Assembly: GCA_009911185.1 (NCBI GenBank)
Contig: QXWW01000006.1
Span: forward strand, 1-64,000
Source of the DNA: Lachnospiraceae bacterium
Lineage (GTDB): Bacteria; Bacillota; Clostridia; Lachnospirales; Lachnospiraceae
Length of the DNA: 64,000 bases
Direction of reading: 5' to 3'
Shown here one piece after another: positions 35,623 to 44,632 of the stretch. The notes below the pieces were generated by a model. That model did no database searches and was not told the origin of the DNA. It saw only the letters and a list, made by a program, of their open reading frames with translations. Position numbers and translations under genes: made by a program. Each line of letters begins with the position of its first letter. The first letter of the stretch is position 1.

Positions 35623-36689
35623 GAAAAATTATGATTGCAGTCTGTGATACAGACGCAGCATATGGAAAAAAGCTGGGAGAGTGGATTTCCCTGGAGCATG
35701 AAGAAAAATTTACCGGAGTATCTTTTTCTTCTGTGCAATGTTTTCAGGAAAGCTGCAGCAGCCAGAATGCGGATATCGTATTGGTAGGAAAGCAATTTCT
35801 GGAAGATCCTCTGCTGAGACAAGAGCTTCTGAAACAGAAGACAGAAGAAGAGCGGCAAATTCAAAATGCGCAGGAAAAACCTATGTGGGTATATCTTTGC
35901 GGGCAGGAAGAGGAAGTACCACTGTGTATGCAGGGTTTTCCCACCGTGGCCAAGTACCAGCCCGCTTCCCGGATTTTGCGAGAAGTATTTGTGTATTACC
36001 AGAACTGGGGAAACAGCAGAGAGCCAGGAAGTACGGCGGAAAAAGAAGTGATCGGAATTTATTCGCCGGGGCACAGTATCTGGCAGACGCCTTTTGCATT
36101 GACTTTTGCCCAGGCGCTAGGACAGAGAGAAAAGCTGCTGTATGTGAACTTGAAAGAGTGCGCCGGCTTCTCCGGATGGTTTCTGGAAGAGTATGAAAAG
36201 GATCTTCTTGATGTTATGTATCTTTGCCTGAGTAATGAAGTAAATGTTTCAGACTGTGTGAACAGCGCCTTATATTGCGTGGAGGGTATTCATTATATTC
36301 CTCCGGCAAAAGACGGAGGCTGCCTGGGAGAGATTTCTGCAGAAGACTATATCAGTTTTGTAAAGCTTTTGGCTGCAAAAAGCGGCTATGATGTAATTTT
36401 ACTGGATTTTGGGATGATGATTCCCGGTTTTTACAGACTGCTGGAAAAATGTTCAAAGGTCTATATTACTACAGAGCCGGGAGAAATACAGGAAGCTCCG
36501 CTTCAGCAGTTTCGGCAAATGACAAGAAGGCAGAAAGAGCTGCAATTAGAGGATAGATTTGTGTATATATCTCTTCCGGCCATGCATCCGCAGATATGTC
36601 CGGGAACGGTCAATTTGCAGCAATGGCTTTGGGGAACGATGGGAGATTTCAGCCGCAGGCTGGCGGGGGTACAGTGTGGAACGGATTAG
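35619..36689 (+). CDS. TadZ/CpaE-like pilus-positioning protein without Walker A
   Basis: 356 residues. The N-terminal 120 residues are receiver-like (MRKIMIAVCDTDAAYGKKLG), followed by a MinD/ParA-type domain that in TadZ/CpaE positions the pilus machine at the pole. Here the usual KGGVGKT is replaced by YSPGHSIWQTPFALTFAQAL, so ATP binding is doubtful; later elements such as YDVILLDFGMMIPGFYRLLE are kept. TTG at 35619 is chosen because GGAGGTGA precedes it; ATG at 35631 is possible. It overlaps the prepilin peptidase and the TadA ATPase, which fixes its place in the operon. Confidence 0.7.
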   Translation: MRKIMIAVCDTDAAYGKKLGEWISLEHEEKFTGVSFSSVQCFQESCSSQNADIVLVGKQFLEDPLLRQELLKQKTEEERQIQNAQEKPMWVYLCGQEEEVPLCMQGFPTVAKYQPASRILREVFVYYQNWGNSREPGSTAEKEVIGIYSPGHSIWQTPFALTFAQALGQREKLLYVNLKECAGFSGWFLEEYEKDLLDVMYLCLSNEVNVSDCVNSALYCVEGIHYIPPAKDGGCLGEISAEDYISFVKLLAAKSGYDVILLDFGMMIPGFYRLLEKCSKVYITTEPGEIQEAPLQQFRQMTRRQKELQLEDRFVYISLPAMHPQICPGTVNLQQWLWGTMGDFSRRLAGVQCGTD

Positions 36690-37899
36690 GAAAAATGTGC
36701 TGGCGCAATTGGATATGACAAGAGAGCATGATGAAGAAGAATTACTTGCAGTAATTGATGAAGAAATCTGCCGGGAGGCAAAGGAGCGGGTAATTCCCTT
36801 AAACTGGCGGCGGGAGCTGAGAATGCAGGTCTTTCACTCTTTAAGGAAGCTGGATGTGCTTCAGGAACTTTTGAACCAGGATGATATTACAGAAATAATG
36901 GTGAATGGGGCAGAGCATGTTTTCTATGAACGCAAGGGAGAGATTCAGGCGTGGGACAAGTCTTTTTCTTCCAGAGAAAAGCTGGAGGATATTATCCAGC
37001 AGATGGTAGGAAATAATAACCGGGTGATTAACGAGGCAGAACCCATCGCAGATACAAGGCTGCCGGACGGTTCCAGGGTAAATGTAGTGCTCCCGCCGGT
37101 GGCATTAAACGGACCTGCCGTATCCATCCGCAAATTTCCCAGGCATCCAATTCTGATGGAACAGATGATTAGCCAGGAATCGATCAGCAGAGAATGCGCA
37201 GAATTTTTAAAACTTCTAGTAAAAGCAGGTTACAATATCTTTATTTCCGGTGGAACCGGTTCTGGAAAAACGACATTTCTTAATGCATTATCTGAATTTA
37301 TTCCCAAAGACCAACGTGTGATTACAATCGAAGATTCTGCAGAACTGCAGATACAGGGGATTTCCAATCTGGTACAAATGGAAACCAGAAGCGCAGGGCC
37401 AGAAGGCGCGCTTGCCATTACGATACGGGATCTGATACGGACGGCCCTGCGTATGCGGCCGGACCGGATTGTGGTGGGGGAAATCCGGGGGGCGGAGTGC
37501 CTGGATATGCTGCAGGCTATGAATACCGGGCACGACGGTTCTTTAAGTACTGGACATGCCAATAGCTGCCAGGATATGGTCAGCCGTATGGAAACAATGG
37601 TGCTGATGGGTATGGAACTGCCGCTGCTGGCTATCCGCGCCCAGATTGTAGCAGGGGTGGATATTCTGGTACATTTGGGAAGGCTTAGGGATCGCAGCAG
37701 GCGGCTTCTGTCCATCGTAGAGGTCGATCGGCTGGCGGAAGGGGAAATTTGCCTTAACCCGCTGTATGAGTTTGTGGAGGTGGGAGAGCGGGAGGGGAGA
37801 CTGACAGGAATCTGGAAAAAGACAGGGGAATTGATTCACCGGGGCAAGCTATATGCGGCGGGTATAGAACTGGAGGCAGTAAAAAATGAAGAATTATAG
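36676..37899 (+). CDS. tadA: Tad pilus ATPase TadA/CpaF
   Basis: 407 residues. The cytoplasmic hexameric ATPase that powers pilin extension and retraction. Motifs: an N-terminal domain with VLQELLNQDDITEIMVNGAE, Walker A FISGGTGSGKTTFLNALS, the Asp box and ITIEDSAELQI, Walker B RPDRIVVGEIRGAECLDML and the His box STGHANSCQDMVSRMETM. These match CpaF/TadA and not VirB11 or PilB. The GTG at 36676 (VERIRKNVLAQ) sits next to GGCGGGGG and overlaps the TadZ-like gene by 14 bases. TadB follows with a 14-base overlap. Confidence 0.94.
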   Translation: MERIRKNVLAQLDMTREHDEEELLAVIDEEICREAKERVIPLNWRRELRMQVFHSLRKLDVLQELLNQDDITEIMVNGAEHVFYERKGEIQAWDKSFSSREKLEDIIQQMVGNNNRVINEAEPIADTRLPDGSRVNVVLPPVALNGPAVSIRKFPRHPILMEQMISQESISRECAEFLKLLVKAGYNIFISGGTGSGKTTFLNALSEFIPKDQRVITIEDSAELQIQGISNLVQMETRSAGPEGALAITIRDLIRTALRMRPDRIVVGEIRGAECLDMLQAMNTGHDGSLSTGHANSCQDMVSRMETMVLMGMELPLLAIRAQIVAGVDILVHLGRLRDRSRRLLSIVEVDRLAEGEICLNPLYEFVEVGEREGRLTGIWKKTGELIHRGKLYAAGIELEAVKNEEL

Positions 37900-38626
37900 A
37901 ATATACAGGTTGAAGCGGCGCGAGAAGTGTGTGTGCGTTGTACTTACGCTGGGAATGAGCAGTGTGATTTCCTGGCTGTTTTACCGCAGCTTTTATGCCA
38001 TGGTTGCAATACTGCCATTGTTTGTTCTGGTAAAGCGGCTTGTAAAAAAGTATCTGCATAAAAAGCAGAGGCGGGAAATGGTGTTTCAGTTCCGGGAGAT
38101 GCTGCAGTTTATCTCAGGCGCCTTGAAAGCCGGATATTCCATGGAAAATGCTTTTTTGCAGGGGTGGCGGGAATACATAGAATTGTATGGGGAGAAGACC
38201 ATAATGGCACAGGAATTTTGCAATATGATTCATCAAATGAAGTTAAATACGCCTTTGGAGCAGTTAATGGAAAGCTTAGCGCAGCGCAGCGGGATAGAGG
38301 AAATTGAAAGCTTCACCCAGGTGTTTGCATTTGCGAAGAGAGGCGGCGGGGATATGATGAAAATTTTTCAGGGTACTGCAGAGAAGATTCGGCAGAAAGC
38401 TGATGTAGAACGGGAAATTGAAACGGTTCTGGCGGCGAAAAAAACGGAACAGCGTATTATGGATCTGGTTCCTTTTGGAATTTTGCTGTATGTGGGGCTG
38501 ACGTCTTCAGAGCTGCTAGCCCCTTTGTATGGAAATCCAGCGGGAGTTTTTGTAATGACATTGTGTCTTTTAGGATATGCCGGAGCTTTTCTGCTGGCAG
38601 AAAAGATTTTGGATATCCGGATATAG
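37886..38626 (+). CDS. tadB: Tad inner-membrane platform protein TadB
   Basis: 246 residues. Membrane platform for pilus assembly, type II secretion F family. Features: an N-terminal helix pair (VVLTLGMSSVISWLFYRSFY), the cytoplasmic helical F domain (REMLQFISGALKAGYSMENA, VFAFAKRGGGDMMKIFQGTA) and C-terminal helices FGILLYVGLTSSELLAPLYG and TLCLLGYAGAFLLAEKIL. RBS GGAGG upstream. It overlaps tadA and is followed 11 bases later by tadC, as in canonical tadBC pairs. Confidence 0.88.
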   Translation: MKNYRIYRLKRREKCVCVVLTLGMSSVISWLFYRSFYAMVAILPLFVLVKRLVKKYLHKKQRREMVFQFREMLQFISGALKAGYSMENAFLQGWREYIELYGEKTIMAQEFCNMIHQMKLNTPLEQLMESLAQRSGIEEIESFTQVFAFAKRGGGDMMKIFQGTAEKIRQKADVEREIETVLAAKKTEQRIMDLVPFGILLYVGLTSSELLAPLYGNPAGVFVMTLCLLGYAGAFLLAEKILDIRI

Positions 38627-38636
38627 GGAGGAAGAT

Positions 38637-39914
38637 ATGTATTGGTATTTTGCCGGAGCGGTATTCTGCCTTATTGGAGCGGCAGCATTATCATTAAAAA
38701 GTGCGGCTCATAGAAAAATACGGCGGTCAATAACTATTCTGGGAATTGGTTTTTTGCTGGCGGCATTATCGGAAGGGCTGAATGGAGCTGATAACAGTAT
38801 GGATAAGGTTGCCAGGAATAAACCGGGCGAGGGAAGCCGGGAGATAGAATTATTGGTGGACGCGGAAGAAGAACTTGAAAATTATCCAATGCGTCTGGAA
38901 ATTGAGGAAAAGAAGCTGACCAGGAAACAGAGGAAGGAATATTTTAAACAGGCGAAACAGGAGCTCAGCCGGCTTATACTTGGAGAAAATACTTCTTTGG
39001 AACAGGTGACAAAATCACTGTATCTTCCCCAATATCTCCAGGAGGGCGCCGTGGAAGTTTCTTATAGTTTTTCAGATTACGAGGTATTTGCAGCGGACGG
39101 AAATCTGCAGCAGCAAGTGAAAAAACCTGTGTTGGTGGAAGTTACGGCGGAGCTCGTATGCCAGGAAGAAGTTTGTCTGTATCAATTTTTTGTGCGGGCT
39201 GTCCCCGGAGAGAAATCTTCTCAGGAACAGTTTGCGGAGAAGCTGGCAGCGATTGTTTCCGACGAAAATGAGAAGGAAAATGCAGATTATGTAAATCTTC
39301 CTGAAGAACGGCAGGGAAAGAAAATTGTCTGGAAAGAGAATAGCGGGAGTTCAGGAATGGCGATGGTCTTTCTGTCCGCCGTGTTTGCCGTGGGGCTGCA
39401 TCTGCGTGAAAAAGAAAATCAAAAACGCCGGCAGGAAGAGCGCAGAAGGCAGATGTTGTATGATTATGCAGGTATTGTCAGCAAGCTGTCCTTGTTGTTA
39501 GGGGCGGGAATGAATATTTCTCTTGCCTGGGAGAAAATCGCCGTAACCTACCGGAGGAAACGCGAAAGCAAGGAGACGGAGCTTAGGTATGCTTATGAAG
39601 AAATGCTGGCTGCCTTGTATGAGATACAGGAAGGGGTAGGAGAGCTGCGGGCTTATGAGAATTTTGGCGTCCGCTGCCAGTTGGGTGTATACCGAAAGCT
39701 GTCTGCCCTGATTATACAGAATGTCCGCAGAGGAGCAAAAGGGATGCAGAAATTGCTGGAACAGGAGGAATGGGAGGCTTATGAACAGCGAAAGGCACAG
39801 GCAAGACAGGCAGGAGAAGAAGCGGGAACAAAATTGTTGCTGCCGATGGGAATGATGCTGGTGATTGTACTGGCAATCCTGGTAATTCCTGCGGGAATGG
39901 CTTTGAACTTATGA
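38637..39914 (+). CDS. TadC-like platform protein with extra N-terminal region
   Basis: 425 residues. The C-terminal 170 residues are the F-domain platform (YDYAGIVSKLSLLLGAGMNI, then GKGMQKLLEQEEWEAYEQRK-like helices and ILVIPAGMALNL). The N-terminal about 240 residues have two hydrophobic helices separated by a beta/alpha segment (AAEELENYPMRLEIEEKKLT) not found in compact TadC proteins; a tail-anchored extracellular or cytoplasmic addition is likely. Start ATG 38637 (MYWYFAGAVF) after AGGGAGGAAG. It is the partner of TadB. Confidence 0.75.
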   Translation: MYWYFAGAVFCLIGAAALSLKSAAHRKIRRSITILGIGFLLAALSEGLNGADNSMDKVARNKPGEGSREIELLVDAEEELENYPMRLEIEEKKLTRKQRKEYFKQAKQELSRLILGENTSLEQVTKSLYLPQYLQEGAVEVSYSFSDYEVFAADGNLQQQVKKPVLVEVTAELVCQEEVCLYQFFVRAVPGEKSSQEQFAEKLAAIVSDENEKENADYVNLPEERQGKKIVWKENSGSSGMAMVFLSAVFAVGLHLREKENQKRRQEERRRQMLYDYAGIVSKLSLLLGAGMNISLAWEKIAVTYRRKRESKETELRYAYEEMLAALYEIQEGVGELRAYENFGVRCQLGVYRKLSALIIQNVRRGAKGMQKLLEQEEWEAYEQRKAQARQAGEEAGTKLLLPMGMMLVIVLAILVIPAGMALNL

Positions 39915-39961
39915 ACAATCATAAATTTCCGGCGTTTGCCGGAAAGGAAAAGGAGAAAAAC

Positions 39962-40129
39962 ATGAAGAATTTTAAAGATTTTATGATGGAAGAGGACGGT
40001 ATGGGAGTTGTAGAAGTGATATTGATTATTGTAATTCTTATTAGCCTGGCAGCAATATTTAAAACCCAGATAACCAGTCTGGTGAACAAAGTTCTGAAAA
40101 AAATTACCACACAGGCAGATAAAATCTGA
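39962..40129 (+). CDS. Flp-family pilin
   Basis: 55 residues. A short pilin: a cytoplasmic leader (MKNFKDFMMEEDG), a Gly-cleavage site before MGVVE with the required Glu at mature position 5, and a hydrophobic helix VVEVILIIVILISLAAIF. After processing by the prepilin peptidases it should polymerise into the Tad pilus. The ATG at 39962 follows AAAAGGAG; an in-frame start at 39911 is possible but has no ribosome binding site. It is the smallest gene of the operon and usually the highest expressed in such loci. Confidence 0.85.
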   Translation: MKNFKDFMMEEDGMGVVEVILIIVILISLAAIFKTQITSLVNKVLKKITTQADKI

Positions 40130-40155
40130 GAAAAGCGCGGCAAATGGAGGAGATA

Positions 40156-41700
40156 ATGAAGCAAAAAAGTAGTGGTTGTTTTTCAATGAGAACGAAACAG
40201 CAAGGCAGTATCACGCTGTTTCTGGCGCTTATTTTGACGCTGGTTTTTTCCCTGTTTTTTTCGTTGTTAGAAGCGGCAAGAGTACAGGGACTTGACCGCA
40301 TTGCCGAAAGAAGCATTCTGCTGGAACTGGAATCTGCATTGGGAGAATATCAGCCGCAGTTGTGGAAGAATTACCGTCTGCTGTTTCTTGACGCGGGCAA
40401 TGACAAGGGAGAGCTGGATTTTGCTTTTCTGGAAGGGCATTGGATGGAGGAAGCCCGTCTGCAGCAGAAAGGGGCGGGGTTTTATCAGATTGCCTTACAG
40501 AGCCTGGAAATTACGTCGCATTCTCTGGCTACAGATGTTCATGGAGCCGCTTTTGAACAGCAGGCATGTAAGGCAATTAAAGAGCAGCTTGCGGCGGGAG
40601 CGGCAAATGCGCTAAAGCAAAAGCTGCAGGAAGGAGAAAAAGTAGCAGAGGAAAGCCTGGAGATGGAACAGCAATGGGAATCCGCCAAAGATGCAATGAC
40701 AAAGGCAGAGAGTATAAAACAAGATGCAGAAGAAACAGATTCTAAGCAGCAAACGCAGGAAGTGCAGAGCCAGCCGCAGAAGCGGGAACCCGCGCACAAA
40801 AAAGAGTTACCAGAAAATCCGGTAGAGTCGGTAGATTTGTTAAAAAAGTCTGCCATATTGACGTTCGTTGTGGAAAATCCTGCAGAACTTTCTGTGAAAA
40901 CAATAAATATATCAGATACTTTGAGACATCGTAAAATTTCCCCGGGAAATCTTAAGATTCCTCAAAATGGAATTTCGGATAAGATCTGGTTCTTACAGTA
41001 TCTAAACCATTACTTTTCCTGTAAGACGGAGGCTGGAAATGCGAAGCTGACAGACCATGCCCTGGATTATGAATTAGAATATTGTATTGCGGGTAAGGCT
41101 TCGGATCAGGAAAATTTACAAAAAACAGTAAAAAGGCTTCTTTTAATCCGGCAGGCAGGAAATTTTACAACAATTATGCAGGATGGAAAGAAACAGGCGC
41201 TTGCCATGGAGATTGCCGCGGCCGCAGTAGGATTTACAGGCGTTCCCCCTTTGATCCAAGCAGTGCAGATTGGAATATTACTGGCATGGAGCTATATTGA
41301 AAGCATTCTGGATGTGCGCTGTCTTTTGGCGGGAGGAAGTGTTCCACTGGTGAAACAGATAACAGACTGGAAAAGTGATGTGGCTTTGGGGGAAGAGATT
41401 CTAAAGGAGAAAAAGGAACAAACGAAGAGTCAGAAAGAGGGATTGGACTATAGGGAGTATTTGCAGATTTTGCTGCTTTTGGTAAAGGAGAAAACTTTAG
41501 TGCAGCGTGCCATGGATGTGGTAGAGCAGAATATAAGGAAAATAGAACCGGCTTTTCGAATGAATCATCAGATTCACGGAATGCAGCTCGAAGGGCTTTA
41601 CAGCGCACGGCCGCTGTTTTTAGGGTTTGTTACAGGAGTAAAGAGGAAGGCGGGAGATTATCACTTTCGGGAAAGTCATTTGGATTTTTATCTGAAGTAG
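40156..41700 (+). CDS. DUF5702-like pilus-locus protein
   Basis: 514 residues. A TadE-like N-terminal helix (QQGSITLFLALILTLVFSLF) with a possible Gly-Ser cleavage point anchors the protein. The large remainder is extracytoplasmic, with a Gln/Glu-rich low-complexity linker (about 165-235) and a C-terminal helical region with membrane-touching IEIAAAAVGFTGVPPLIQAV-type segments. The layout matches DUF5702 proteins commonly encoded behind Flp pilins in Lachnospiraceae. ATG 40156 is preferred over 40144 because GGAGGAG lies inside the first codons. Its role in pilus assembly or surface display is unknown. Confidence 0.75.
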   Translation: MKQKSSGCFSMRTKQQGSITLFLALILTLVFSLFFSLLEAARVQGLDRIAERSILLELESALGEYQPQLWKNYRLLFLDAGNDKGELDFAFLEGHWMEEARLQQKGAGFYQIALQSLEITSHSLATDVHGAAFEQQACKAIKEQLAAGAANALKQKLQEGEKVAEESLEMEQQWESAKDAMTKAESIKQDAEETDSKQQTQEVQSQPQKREPAHKKELPENPVESVDLLKKSAILTFVVENPAELSVKTINISDTLRHRKISPGNLKIPQNGISDKIWFLQYLNHYFSCKTEAGNAKLTDHALDYELEYCIAGKASDQENLQKTVKRLLLIRQAGNFTTIMQDGKKQALAMEIAAAAVGFTGVPPLIQAVQIGILLAWSYIESILDVRCLLAGGSVPLVKQITDWKSDVALGEEILKEKKEQTKSQKEGLDYREYLQILLLLVKEKTLVQRAMDVVEQNIRKIEPAFRMNHQIHGMQLEGLYSARPLFLGFVTGVKRKAGDYHFRESHLDFYLK

Positions 41701-41737
41701 AGGTAAGGCAGCCAGTAAAGAAGGAGGGTATAAGAAA

Positions 41738-42574
41738 GTGCCTCATATTATAAAAAAAGAAAGGAAAAAACTCTCTCTCAGGCAGTATTACAGTAAAGGA
41801 AAAGTTATGGGGAAAGCTTCCCCGACGGAGGCACTTTTTTATACCCTCCTCAAAGGAAGTTTTACCATAGAAGCAGCGTTGACGCTGCCAGTGTTTCTAT
41901 TTGCCGCTGCAATGATTTTATCATTGTTTTTGATAATGCAGGTGCAGTATACGGTGGAAAATGCGTTGGATCGGGCGGTGGCTGATACTGCATTGCTGGG
42001 GGAACTGTCAGAAAAGCAGGTGGAAAATCTCACCAAAGCTGCGTTTTACAAGGAGCTTATGAAACAAAACTGCCAATTGTCGCTGGTGCAGGGGCAGATA
42101 GCCGGATTTTCCTGGAAAGGAACTGCGGTTGACAGCGCCTATATTGACGTGCTTCTTACCTATCGTCTGAAATTTCCCATAAATTGTTTTGGGAAACGAA
42201 CAATGAAGGTTTTAAAGGGGCGCAGGATGCATCGGTGGTCTGGAGAGCAGAGAGCAGGAAGCGGCGGCGATAAGGAAGGATGGGTCTTTATTACGCCCAA
42301 TCAAAGTGTATACCATAACAGCCGTACCTGTTCCCATCTAAAGCTTTCAATAAAAACGCAGAAAGTTTCTCAGTGGGACAACATTAAAAAATTATATGGT
42401 CCCTGCGGACATTGTACCAGGGGGCAGAAAAGAGGAACGGTTGTTTATCTGACAAAAGAAGGAGGATGCTATCATTACAGGATTGACTGCAGCGGGTTGA
42501 AACGCACCGTCTATATGATTAAGAAAAAAGAAGCCGGAAATAAAAGACCCTGCTCCCGATGCGGCGGGGGATAA
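41738..42574 (+). CDS. TadE-like pseudopilin with tandem Cys/His module
   Basis: 278 residues, GTG start after AAGGAGGGT. The N-terminus carries a pseudopilin helix GSFTIEAALTLPVFLFAAAM (cleavable Gly, Glu near mature position 5), so it is probably a minor pilus subunit. The last about 85 residues contain two copies of a Y-H-x4-C-x2-L-K pattern ending in P-C-x2-C: VYHNSRTCSHLK with PCGHC, and CYHYRIDCSGLK with PCSRC. These could bind metal; a similar single-copy motif (YH..C..L...PC..C) occurs at the end of ComEC and some secreted nucleases. Tandem fusion to a TadE-like protein is unusual. Confidence 0.75.
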   Translation: MPHIIKKERKKLSLRQYYSKGKVMGKASPTEALFYTLLKGSFTIEAALTLPVFLFAAAMILSLFLIMQVQYTVENALDRAVADTALLGELSEKQVENLTKAAFYKELMKQNCQLSLVQGQIAGFSWKGTAVDSAYIDVLLTYRLKFPINCFGKRTMKVLKGRRMHRWSGEQRAGSGGDKEGWVFITPNQSVYHNSRTCSHLKLSIKTQKVSQWDNIKKLYGPCGHCTRGQKRGTVVYLTKEGGCYHYRIDCSGLKRTVYMIKKKEAGNKRPCSRCGGG

Positions 42575-42653
42575 GCTCTTTGCTGCGAACAGATAAGTTC
42601 CATATGAGAATGCTTATCAGGCAAATTTTATTTTAGAAGTAAGGAGAAATGCA

Positions 42654-43073
42654 ATGCAGAAATTTATGGTATTAGGACTTCTGGGTTTATGCGCCCTTGA
42701 GGATATGAAGCGCAGGCAATTAACAGTAATACGTATATTATTATTTGGAATAGGCGGAGTTTTACTCCATGTGTTTGCTCCGGTCTGTTCTATCTACAGT
42801 GTGTTATGGGGCATGACGATAGGGATAGCCGTGATTTTGACGAGCCTTGTCACCAAAGGAAGCGTGGGGCTGGGGGACGGGATTCTTCTGATGGTAACAG
42901 GCGTGTATCTAGGGGCGGATGGAAATCTGCAATTGTTTATGACAGGAATTTTTCTTGCAGCTTTCTGGGCTTTGGGGCTTTTGCTCTTTAAGAAGAGAAA
43001 AGGGAAAGAGGAGATTGCGTTCGTACCTTTCCTGTTGGTGTCGTATCTTACAATGCTGGCGTGGGGGATATGA
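42654..43073 (+). CDS. Second prepilin peptidase-like protein (A24)
   Basis: 139 residues with four hydrophobic helices. The two catalytic aspartates are visible in CALEDMKRRQLTVIRI and GSVGLGDGILLMVTGV (GxGD motif). It is as short as a TadV protein and duplicates the activity of the 35122 gene; in related loci such second copies process different pilins. RBS AAGGAG. It is two bases away from the small TadE-like gene. Confidence 0.8.
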   Translation: MQKFMVLGLLGLCALEDMKRRQLTVIRILLFGIGGVLLHVFAPVCSIYSVLWGMTIGIAVILTSLVTKGSVGLGDGILLMVTGVYLGADGNLQLFMTGIFLAAFWALGLLLFKKRKGKEEIAFVPFLLVSYLTMLAWGI

Positions 43074-43074
43074 T

Positions 43075-43305
43075 ATGGGAAAACAAAATAAAAGCACGGC
43101 GGGCAGCATAAGGCTGAGAGGAAGTCTGACGGTGGAAGCGGCGGTTGTCTTTCCCATGGTTTTGTTTTGCGTCTGTTTGATGATGAAAAGAGGGATCGCC
43201 TTGTATAGCTGCACGGTGCAGCTTATAAACAGTTCGGAAATTTGGCGGGACTTCCATCCGGCAGAGGAATTTCGCAGGTTAGAGCTGTTGGAGGAATTGT
43301 TTTAA
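43075..43305 (+). CDS. Short TadE-like pseudopilin
   Basis: 76 residues. A basic leader (MGKQNKSTAGSIRLR) then a pseudopilin helix GSLTVEAAVVFPMVLFCVCL with Gly-Ser at the expected cleavage point. The soluble part is only about 40 residues, so it may be a tip or adaptor pilin or a partial protein. The ATG at 43075 lies one base after the preceding stop and after GTGGGGGAT. It leads into the FHA gene. Confidence 0.7.
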   Translation: MGKQNKSTAGSIRLRGSLTVEAAVVFPMVLFCVCLMMKRGIALYSCTVQLINSSEIWRDFHPAEEFRRLELLEELF

Positions 43306-43316
43306 CGATAAGGAGC

Positions 43317-44594
43317 ATGATTCACGGCATATCCGTGGATGGAAGGGAGAAAAGAATTGTGGAGGTAAGTTATCAAAAAAATCTTAATAAGAGTTACATG
43401 TGTGTAAAAACAGAAAAGCCAGTATTAGAAGCATATGAAATGCAGATGCTTCAACATTGCAGGATTCCAGAACTTTTGAAAATGCAGACAGTATTATCTG
43501 ATACAGACAGCAGATATTATTATGATATCAGTGGGAAACAGCAGATCGCAGACTATCTGTCCGGGAAAAAAATTGGATGCAAAATGTTAAAAGACTTACT
43601 GTTATCCATACAAAAGTTATGTGCCAGCCTGCCAGAATATCTCCTGCGTGAAAGTGGGATTTGTCTGGAATTGGAATTTATTTATATTAATCTGGAACAT
43701 GAAAATTTTCAATATACCTATCTGCCCTTCTACGAGAGAAGTTTACCAGAGGCGTTTTGTGGCTGTATGGAACAATTATTAAGGAAAATTGACCATCAGG
43801 ATCATGAGGCGGTGGAATTAGGATATCGCATCTATCAGCTCTGTATTCAGGATAATGCAAGTATCAGAAACATACTGGAAACAGTTTTCAGCGGCCGGGG
43901 TCCCCAGGTAGAAGAGGCGGAGACAATCCGGAAAGGGAAACAGGAAGGAGAGAAAAGCGCAGGCAGCAAAAGAGAACGGTATGCGGAGCAAGAAAAAAAT
44001 GACTTCCAGACAGAGTCACAGGAGAAGAAAAATCTGCCAGGATGCAGGGAACCGTTATACAGTTTTTGTGCAAATATGGCAAAACGCTTTTTTAGTTTAG
44101 CGGGAGCAGGTGATTTGTTTTCCCAGGGGTTCGGGAGAAAAAGCAGGTTGTTTCTCCCCAAGAAAAAAGTTTGCTGCAAAGATAAAAAAGGGGTGAAAAA
44201 AGAATCGGGACCAGGACAAATACCGTTGTTATCTCAGGTTGGAGCGGCGGAAGAACCTGCGGCACATCAAACGGAACTTTTAACAGTACAGGAAGATATT
44301 GTTATAGGAAAACTGGAATACCGGGGAATGCGCCGATATGAAGACATTTTTATTGAGGGGGAGAGTTTTCTGCTGGGAAAAAACGGCGCCCAGGTAGACG
44401 GCGTCATTCCTGCAAAAGAAGTCAGCCGTCTCCATGCGAGGATTATCAGACAGGAACAGCGTTATTTTATTGAAGACTTAAATTCTACAAATGGAACATT
44501 TTTAAATGATGTTGCATTAGAGTACCATCAGCCCCGGGAATTAAATAAGAATGACAGAGTGCGTTTTGGGGCGGAGGAGTACGTATTTCTTTAA
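43317..44594 (+). CDS. FHA-domain protein of the Tad operon
   Basis: 425 residues. The C-terminal about 75 residues are a forkhead-associated domain that binds phospho-threonine: ESFLLGKNGAQVDGVIPAK, EVSRLHARIIRQEQRYFIED and LNSTNGTFLND. The N-terminal about 200 residues, starting MIHGISVDGREKRIVEVSY, match the uncharacterised DUF6382-type head often paired with FHA in Clostridia. A basic, disordered linker (about 215-350) joins them. The ATG at 43317 follows AAGGAGC; spacing is tight, so a downstream start is possible. It suggests phosphorylation-dependent control of pilus assembly, but no Ser/Thr kinase gene is in the window. Confidence 0.78.
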   Translation: MIHGISVDGREKRIVEVSYQKNLNKSYMCVKTEKPVLEAYEMQMLQHCRIPELLKMQTVLSDTDSRYYYDISGKQQIADYLSGKKIGCKMLKDLLLSIQKLCASLPEYLLRESGICLELEFIYINLEHENFQYTYLPFYERSLPEAFCGCMEQLLRKIDHQDHEAVELGYRIYQLCIQDNASIRNILETVFSGRGPQVEEAETIRKGKQEGEKSAGSKRERYAEQEKNDFQTESQEKKNLPGCREPLYSFCANMAKRFFSLAGAGDLFSQGFGRKSRLFLPKKKVCCKDKKGVKKESGPGQIPLLSQVGAAEEPAAHQTELLTVQEDIVIGKLEYRGMRRYEDIFIEGESFLLGKNGAQVDGVIPAKEVSRLHARIIRQEQRYFIEDLNSTNGTFLNDVALEYHQPRELNKNDRVRFGAEEYVFL

Positions 44595-44632
44595 GGCTGT
44601 TTATTATGAAAGTTTTTTCATATGCAAGAGAT

